Source: an uncultured Verrucomicrobiales bacterium (GTDB lineage Bacteria > Verrucomicrobiota > Verrucomicrobiia > Verrucomicrobiales > Akkermansiaceae). From it: DNA of 27,785 bases. This document shows, in pieces, positions 22,929 through 27,785 of this stretch. Under the pieces are notes generated by a model. The model did no database searches. It worked only from the letters and a program-made list of their open reading frames with translations, and had not been told where the DNA came from. The stretch covers positions 1 through 27,785 of the forward strand of contig CALBVA010000154.1 of the NCBI GenBank assembly GCA_937969125.1. The letters run 5' to 3'. Positions within the stretch are counted from its first letter, which is position 1, and every line of letters starts with the position of its first letter. The position numbers and the translations under genes were made by a program.

Positions 22929-24800
22929 TCAGCGCATACCTTGTAAAAGTAGCTCGGTATTGGTTTTGGTCCGGGCAAGATTTTTTAGAAGAGTTTCAAT
23001 CGCCTCCCCAATTGGAAGACTCGCCAGATGCCTCCGAATCTCCTGCACACGGGGCAATTCATCCGCATGGTAGAGACGATCATCATTCCTGGTGCCACTC
23101 TGCGGGATGTGGATCGCCGGGTAGATCCGCTGCTCCGCCAATTCGCGATCCAACCTGACTTCCATATTTCCCGTGCCTTTCAGCTCCTCGAAAATAACAT
23201 CGTCCATCCGGCTTTCAGTCTCGATAAGGCAGGTTGCCAGGATGGTCAGGCTGCCACCTTCCTCGATGTTTCGGGCCGCGCCAAAAAACTTCCGACACTC
23301 GGTGATCGCCTTGGGGCTGATACCCCCGGAACCAATCGGGCCACCCCGGACGGCATTATTGTAGCCCCTTGCCAGTCGAGTCAGGCTATCGAGCAGAATG
23401 ACGACATCCCTCCCCTGCTCCACCAGGCGGCGACAGCGCTCCAGGACGATATTGGCGACCTCAGCGTGACGCCTTGAAGGCTCGTCAAAGGTCGAGGCAA
23501 AGACATTCCGCCCGACCATCTCCTCAAAGTCCGTCACTTCCTCCGGTCTCTCATCCAGCAGGAGAACCACCAACTCCGCTTCCGGATGGTTTATCTGAAT
23601 CGAACTCGCAATCTGCTTCAGGAGGATCGTCTTACCACCTCTCGGAGGGGCGACAATGAGTCCCCGCTGTCCTTTTCCGAGCGGCGCCACGAGATCCACT
23701 ACGCGGGTCGCGATTCCTGCACCGTCATCCTTTCCTTCGAGCACAAAGCGCTCCTCAGGAAAGAGTGAGGTTAAATCATCAAAGTGCCGTTTCTGCTGGT
23801 AGTCGGCCAATGGCACCCCGTCGATCTCCAGCACCTCTCCGACGGACAGATACTTATCTCGGTCTCGTGGTTCACGAATGACCACCTTAAGCTTCTGCCC
23901 CTCACGGAGTTCCAGATCCCGCAGTATCTCAGCCGGGACGTAGAGGTCGTCCGGCGATGCCCGAAAGCTCCGCGCCTCTTCACGCAGCATTCCAAAATTT
24001 CCTTTCGCCAGCTCAAAAACTCCCTCCCCCACAATACGGGTCCCATGAGTCGCGTAGCAAGCCAGCACCGTATAAACGAGCTGCGCCCGCGTCACCTGAT
24101 TGGGAATGCGCACCGGCAATCGCTCCACCTCATCATAAAGGGCAGCCAGAGCCTCCTCGCGGAAATCATTCAAGTCCACCTCATCCGGCACTTCAGGCGG
24201 GGGTGGCGGCGGAGTCTGCTCCTTCGGAACTCTAGGCTCCCTGCGGGCCTTTTGCTTCACTGGCTCATCCTGCTCCTTCTCTTCCTCCGAATCCTCTGAC
24301 CGACGCTTGCGAGACTCTTGTTTTTTTGGAGGAGCACTCTCCTCAACCACTACGATCGCCTCCTCGGTAATAGGCTTCGCATCTCCACTCTCCACATTCG
24401 ATTTTGCGGCCTCCGCCGCGATTCGGGCTTTCTCCGCTGCTGCCTGTGCGATTTCCAGAGCCTTCTGGGCCGCCAGAGCGGCCTTCTGCGCTGCAATCTC
24501 TGCCGCTGCTAATTCTTCCTCCGGATTCACCTCGACCACCGGTTCGGTAGGAGCATCTCCGAGAGGTAACTCCAACTCCTCCTCCCTAACCGTCTTCGCG
24601 GATTTCCTGGCCGCTTTTTTAGCAGCCTTTTTCGCCGCTTTCTTTGCAGTCTTCTTCGCTGCCTTTTTCACGGATTTCTTAGCCGCTTTTTTCGCGGCCT
24701 TCTTCACCGTCTTCTTCGCAGCAGGTGGGCTTGGTTCGGCGGATTTCAGGGATTCCTCGTTTTCTTCGAGGGGCTCGTGGGACTCTGGGTGGTCGTTCAT
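22929..24800 (-). CDS. rho: Transcription termination factor Rho with a long H1-like N-terminal extension
   Basis: Rho is the hexameric RNA helicase that ends transcription at unstructured C-rich RNA. This form has 623 residues, about 200 more than E. coli (419). The extra part is N-terminal and looks disordered: acidic 1-22, a Lys/Ala histone H1-like tract 29-69 (repeats of KKAAKK, KKTAKK), an Ala-rich helical stretch 95-134, then charged and Pro-rich sequence to about 205. The conserved core follows: Rho N-terminal helices (210-265), the RNA-binding cold-shock fold (about 270-335) and the RecA-like motor. The motor has Walker A APPRGGKT (384-391, usual PPRAGKT), Walker B VVILLDSLTRLAR (466-478), a Q-loop-like SGGISP (491-496) and GTGNMEV (542-548). 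The ATG overlaps the coaE stop in ATGA. Confidence 0.96.
   Translation of the reverse strand: MNDHPESHEPLEENEESLKSAEPSPPAAKKTVKKAAKKAAKKSVKKAAKKTAKKAAKKAAKKAARKSAKTVREEELELPLGDAPTEPVVEVNPEEELAAAEIAAQKAALAAQKALEIAQAAAEKARIAAEAAKSNVESGDAKPITEEAIVVVEESAPPKKQESRKRRSEDSEEEKEQDEPVKQKARREPRVPKEQTPPPPPPEVPDEVDLNDFREEALAALYDEVERLPVRIPNQVTRAQLVYTVLACYATHGTRIVGEGVFELAKGNFGMLREEARSFRASPDDLYVPAEILRDLELREGQKLKVVIREPRDRDKYLSVGEVLEIDGVPLADYQQKRHFDDLTSLFPEERFVLEGKDDGAGIATRVVDLVAPLGKGQRGLIVAPPRGGKTILLKQIASSIQINHPEAELVVLLLDERPEEVTDFEEMVGRNVFASTFDEPSRRHAEVANIVLERCRRLVEQGRDVVILLDSLTRLARGYNNAVRGGPIGSGGISPKAITECRKFFGAARNIEEGGSLTILATCLIETESRMDDVIFEELKGTGNMEVRLDRELAEQRIYPAIHIPQSGTRNDDRLYHADELPRVQEIRRHLASLPIGEAIETLLKNLARTKTNTELLLQGMR
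24594..24716 (-). repeat. Low-complexity Lys/Ala-coding tract within rho
   Basis: This tract codes for residues 29-69 of Rho. It is a degenerate run of AAA/AAG Lys and GCN Ala codons, with the protein period close to KKAA. The codons vary, so it is a protein-level repeat and not a recent tandem DNA expansion. Confidence 0.8.
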
Positions 24801-25399
24801 TCGGTTGAAAGGGTGTCAAGGAATCGAGAAAGCTGTCTCCGCAAGATGGCAGGCGGCCCTTCGTTCCAAAAGACGACATCTGCCAGATTCACCTTCTCCA
24901 TAATGGGAAGTTGCGCCCGGAGGATCGATGAGATCATCGAATCGTCGAAGTGACTTCGGGACTTGAGGCGGGCCCGCTGGGTCGCCGGAGAAGTGGCCAC
25001 CACCAGATTGAGCTCCTGCCCGAAGTCAAAACCGCCCTCGAAGAGGAGCGGAACATCAGCAACAAACAAGGTCGTCGCGCTGTTTGTAAGACATTCCTCC
25101 CGTTTCTCAAGACATTCCTTCCGCACCAGCGGGTGGAGGACCCCCTCCAATTTCTGACGCCGGACCGAATCCTCAAAGACAAGCTCCCGAAGCCGCCCTC
25201 GATCCAACTCCCCATTCTCAAGTATGATCGATTGTCCCAACTTCTCCGAGATCTCTTCAAGGACCTCCTTCTCCCCAAGCAGCCCCTTCACCCCGAGATC
25301 ACAATCATAGAATCCCAATCCGGGCATGAGCTCGGCAAGGTAGCGACTCGCCGTCGATTTCCCCGTTGCGATTCCTCCCGTGAGAGCCAGCGTTTTCAT
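24797..25399 (-). CDS. coaE: Dephospho-CoA kinase
   Basis: CoaE phosphorylates the 3'-OH of the ribose of dephospho-CoA, the last step of coenzyme A synthesis. With the ATG at 25399 the protein is 200 residues, a normal size. It starts with the P-loop MKTLALTGGIATGKSTASRYL (Walker A GGIATGKST, residues 8-16). YDCDLGVKGLL near residue 31 matches the usual DxD motif, where most homologues have DAD. HPLVRKE near 90 and VADVPLLFEGGFD near 113 are conserved family segments. The open frame reaches 25435, but that extension would begin in the terminator T-tract of the upstream gene. The stop overlaps the rho ATG by 4 nt (ATGA), so the two genes are coupled in translation. A short hairpin-prone leader precedes it; no Shine-Dalgarno is evident. 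Confidence 0.95.
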   Translation of the reverse strand: MKTLALTGGIATGKSTASRYLAELMPGLGFYDCDLGVKGLLGEKEVLEEISEKLGQSIILENGELDRGRLRELVFEDSVRRQKLEGVLHPLVRKECLEKREECLTNSATTLFVADVPLLFEGGFDFGQELNLVVATSPATQRARLKSRSHFDDSMISSILRAQLPIMEKVNLADVVFWNEGPPAILRRQLSRFLDTLSTE

Positions 25400-25435
25400 A
25401 GGCACAGATTGGCTCAATCTCACCCTCAAGGGCAC

Positions 25436-25470
25436 AAAAAAGCGGAATCTGATTTCTCAGATCCCGCTTT
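25436..25470 (-). terminator. Rho-independent terminator of the secretin gene
   Basis: A 14-bp stem with one G-T wobble (25439-25452 with 25457-25470, arms AAAGCGGAATCTGA and TCAGATCCCGCTTT, loop TTTC) is followed on the minus strand by six T residues. It lies 20 nt downstream of the secretin stop. Confidence 0.92.
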
Positions 25471-25489
25471 GAAGAATGGTTGACGAGCC

Positions 25490-27785
25490 TTACTTCAGAG
25501 GAAGCACGGTGCCTTCGGCGACTCCAGGAGTATCCAGAAAGGCATCCGCAGGTGCAGAGCTCCGGCTGGCGGAGTTTACCTTACGTCCAGTGGCATCAAT
25601 GATCTCAGCAGTCACGAAGATGATGAGGTTACTCTTGATGTGATTCTGGGCCTTGGTCTGGAAGAGGCGACCGACGAAGGGAAGGTCACCAAGAATGGGG
25701 ACTTTATCCTCCACGGACTGCACATCTTCACGCATCAGACCACCGACTGCGACGGTGTATCCGTCATAGATGGTGAGACCGGTCTTGACCTTGCGGACGG
25801 AGAACACGGGCATCTCGATACGGTTTTCGGTGATCACGATCTGCACGGGGTTACCGAGAGCGTCCGTAGCCGGAGCAGTGATCGGCGAGCCGTAGTTAAT
25901 GAACCCCTCAAACTCAACGATGGTCGGAGTGAAGCGAAGCTCGATGATGCTGTCATTGGCATCAATCTGGGCTTCCACCTCAAGCGTGACACCGGTGTTT
26001 TTGGTATCGAAGGCCGAAGGAGTGGCAGGAGTGACCGGGAATCCGGCTCCGCCGCCGCCACCGACGAGGTTTCCGCCGCCGCCGCCGATGTTACCACCGA
26101 CCTGGTTAGGCAGTTCGGGGGGCTCATATTCGGTGGGGTAGATAAACTCACGAATGATCTCGATGGTCGCACTCTGACCGGGAAGGGCCACCACGCTCGG
26201 AGCGGTCATGACGTCCGCCCCCCTTTTCTGGGAGAGCCCACGCATGATCATCTGGACCTGGCCGCTGTTGAAGAGACCAGTGAGCGAGAGGATGCCGGGA
26301 GCCACGCTGGTGGCCTGGGCAGTCCGCTGCGGGTTATTGAGGATCGCATCGATGCTGTTCCGGCTCACGGCAGCGGCTCCGGAACGAAGTCCGCCGGTCA
26401 CGAGGTTGGAAACAGACTGCGAAGGAGAGGCCGGAATGCCAGGAATGGTGACACGGTCAACCGTTCCGATAAAGTCAGCGTTAGTGCGGTTCGTTCCACT
26501 ACCCACAGTGCCACCTCCGAGGAAGTAGTTACTACCGAAACCAAAGGGAGTAGCAATCCAGTCAAAGCCGAGTTCCTCGCCATTTTCCTGAGAGACCTCG
26601 ACGAACTTGGTCATGACGCGAATCTGACGAGGCTGGTTGTTCTCGGATGCTTTCACAATACCATCGATCAGCTCGAGATTAGTCGGGCTATTACGAACGA
26701 TCAGCGTGCTGGAAGCGGCAAGGAAACTAGCAGAAGCTCCCGGAGGGAAAGCCACACCGTTATTCCTAAGAAGCTCGGTGATCGACTTCTGAGGTTGAAT
26801 ACCACCGGGTTCGTCACTACCACCGGTGTCGAATGGGTCGGGCTCGGTACCCCCACCGCCGCCGCCGTTGTCGGCTGCGCTAATGAAGGTTCGGAAAGTG
26901 GGAGGAACAGTCCAGCGACGCTGAACGATTTCTGCGTCACCCCCAGCATTCAGCGGGAGGATGTTCACGGCGAACTCATCAACCTTGTAACGAAGCTGAG
27001 CTTCGTCACAAATATACTGGAGAGCGACCCGAATGGGAACATTCTTCAGACTAATCTTTTTGATGAGAATGGCATTGGGATCTGCAGCATCTCCGAGACC
27101 CTCCTCGGCCTCGAGATCATCTCCGTCAACCTCACCACCATTTTCTCCAACGATCTTTGGAGTCCGGACCACGAAGTTGATCCCTTTTTGGCTGGGATCG
27201 TTCTCGGTATTATCCAGCTCGATAGAGCGGAGACGAAGAAGATCAATGGCCTCCTCAACGGTCGAATTATTGAGATTCAACTCGGGAATGATGAGCTGAT
27301 TCAGCTTCGCGGTGATTGTTTGGGCACCGATATCGGAAGAACCACCTGTGGTTGGGCCGAAGTCATTGTCAATCCCGACAGGCGGAACGGCGAGTTCCCA
27401 AGCCTTGTCGACCTGCATCAGCATGTTGGCACGAGTCTGATCATAGGCCGCGCGGTAGTAATCTGCCTTAATGGAGTCACAACGCTCCATCCAACGGCGA
27501 GCAGCCTTGTTGTATGGGTCGATGCGAAGAACGTTTTTGAACTCTTCCTCTGCCTTATCATAGAGGCCGAGGTCGTAGTAGCCTTCGCCCTTGTAGAGGA
27601 AGCGGCGGACCTTATCGACATTCGCACTGTGCTCAGGAGTCAGGGAAGCATTGGTGCGGATAGGGTCATCGAGATACTCGAGGCCCTTCTTGGCGTTCAT
27701 GTTACCGGGGTCGAGCTTTTCGACGTCGGTGAGGAGCTCGCGCGCTTCGTCATACTTGCCGAGTCGGCGATGCTTCTGCGAGAGG
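25490..27785 (-). CDS. Amuc_1098-like type IV pilus/type II secretin with TPR repeats, 5' end off window
   Basis: Secretins form the outer-membrane ring of type IV pilus and type II secretion systems. The gene runs past the right edge; an ATG at 27700 exists, but the frame continues upstream in coding TPR sequence (HRRLGKYDEARELLTDVEKL), so the true start is outside. After the TPRs (another near 34-67 from that ATG, YDLGLYDKAEEEFKNVLRID) come an N0/STN-like region (ISLKNVPIRVALQYICDEA), N-domain segments (SSTLIVRNSPTNLELIDGIV, RQIRVMTKFVEVSQ) and the secretin core with a Gly-rich gate region (GGNIGGGGGNLVGGGGG). The signature VPILGDLPFVGRLF is near 25660-25700, and a Ser/Ala-rich tail follows. 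The overall build matches the Akkermansia Amuc_1098 family by memory. Other pilus genes would be expected to the right, outside the window. It ends in a strong terminator. Confidence 0.88.
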   Translation of the reverse strand, partial: LSQKHRRLGKYDEARELLTDVEKLDPGNMNAKKGLEYLDDPIRTNASLTPEHSANVDKVRRFLYKGEGYYDLGLYDKAEEEFKNVLRIDPYNKAARRWMERCDSIKADYYRAAYDQTRANMLMQVDKAWELAVPPVGIDNDFGPTTGGSSDIGAQTITAKLNQLIIPELNLNNSTVEEAIDLLRLRSIELDNTENDPSQKGINFVVRTPKIVGENGGEVDGDDLEAEEGLGDAADPNAILIKKISLKNVPIRVALQYICDEAQLRYKVDEFAVNILPLNAGGDAEIVQRRWTVPPTFRTFISAADNGGGGGGTEPDPFDTGGSDEPGGIQPQKSITELLRNNGVAFPPGASASFLAASSTLIVRNSPTNLELIDGIVKASENNQPRQIRVMTKFVEVSQENGEELGFDWIATPFGFGSNYFLGGGTVGSGTNRTNADFIGTVDRVTIPGIPASPSQSVSNLVTGGLRSGAAAVSRNSIDAILNNPQRTAQATSVAPGILSLTGLFNSGQVQMIMRGLSQKRGADVMTAPSVVALPGQSATIEIIREFIYPTEYEPPELPNQVGGNIGGGGGNLVGGGGGAGFPVTPATPSAFDTKNTGVTLEVEAQIDANDSIIELRFTPTIVEFEGFINYGSPITAPATDALGNPVQIVITENRIEMPVFSVRKVKTGLTIYDGYTVAVGGLMREDVQSVEDKVPILGDLPFVGRLFQTKAQNHIKSNLIIFVTAEIIDATGRKVNSASRSSAPADAFLDTPGVAEGTVLPLK

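Noticed and set aside
24594..24716. CRISPR array or minisatellite in the repetitive tract
   Set aside because: There is no fixed repeat/spacer pattern; the periodicity is at the protein level (Lys/Ala) within rho.
24307..24903. 198-codon plus-strand ORF rich in Phe and Ala
   Set aside because: It is the reverse complement of the Lys/Ala tract of rho, where AAG/GCC codons read as CTT/GGC; a shadow of low-complexity coding sequence.
25400..25435. 12-residue N-terminal extension of CoaE
   Set aside because: It would begin at the terminator T-tract of the upstream gene. The P-loop normally starts within the first few residues, as from the ATG at 25399.

Overview
The window looks like a chromosomal segment of a bacterium of the phylum Verrucomicrobiota. 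The evidence is family content: a Verru_Chthon cassette protein A-type pseudopilin, a TIGR02597-type secreted protein, an Amuc_1098-like secretin, a PEP-CTERM protein, and secreted proteins ending in DxDGDGxxN calcium-loop modules. Every gene I can support (16 CDSs) is on the minus strand, so transcription runs from right to left. The long plus-strand ORFs are antisense shadows. Several of the longest ORFs needed their starts moved downstream, either to a signal peptide or conserved domain or past a terminator hairpin. Clear Shine-Dalgarno motifs are rare.

Layout from the right edge in transcription order. A 5'-truncated TPR-secretin gene (25490 to the edge) ends in a strong terminator. coaE and rho follow and overlap by 4 nt. 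Rho carries a very long disordered N-terminus with a histone H1-like Lys/Ala tract. Next are two secreted proteins, a TSP3-loop protein and a kexin-like subtilase with a P domain, ending in two tandem hairpins. Then come RNase D, a small zinc-ribbon membrane protein, gyrB and gyrA. A 321-nt intergenic stretch with a strong inverted repeat and a candidate promoter precedes the large pseudopilin, which is followed by a small secreted protein and a terminator. The accB-accC-thiE-pfkB operon is next. After it, a candidate promoter drives a TIGR02597-like protein and a PEP-CTERM protein, closed by a hairpin terminator.

The left edge (1-140) is the 5' end of a group IIC intron on the minus strand. 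It begins two bases after the T-tract of the PEP-CTERM gene's terminator, which is the classic target of this intron class. The intron's remaining domains and any reverse transcriptase lie outside the window.

Functionally the window mixes core housekeeping (DNA supercoiling, transcription termination, CoA, fatty-acid and thiamine synthesis, RNA turnover) with envelope and secretion functions typical of the phylum (secretin, pseudopilin, PEP-CTERM protein, secreted protease). I see no CRISPR array, tRNA, rRNA, prophage or recognisable defence system. The points most worth following up are the terminator-targeted IIC intron, the H1-tailed Rho, the GyrA quinolone-region residues, and the pseudopilin locus lacking its usual cassette partners inside the window.
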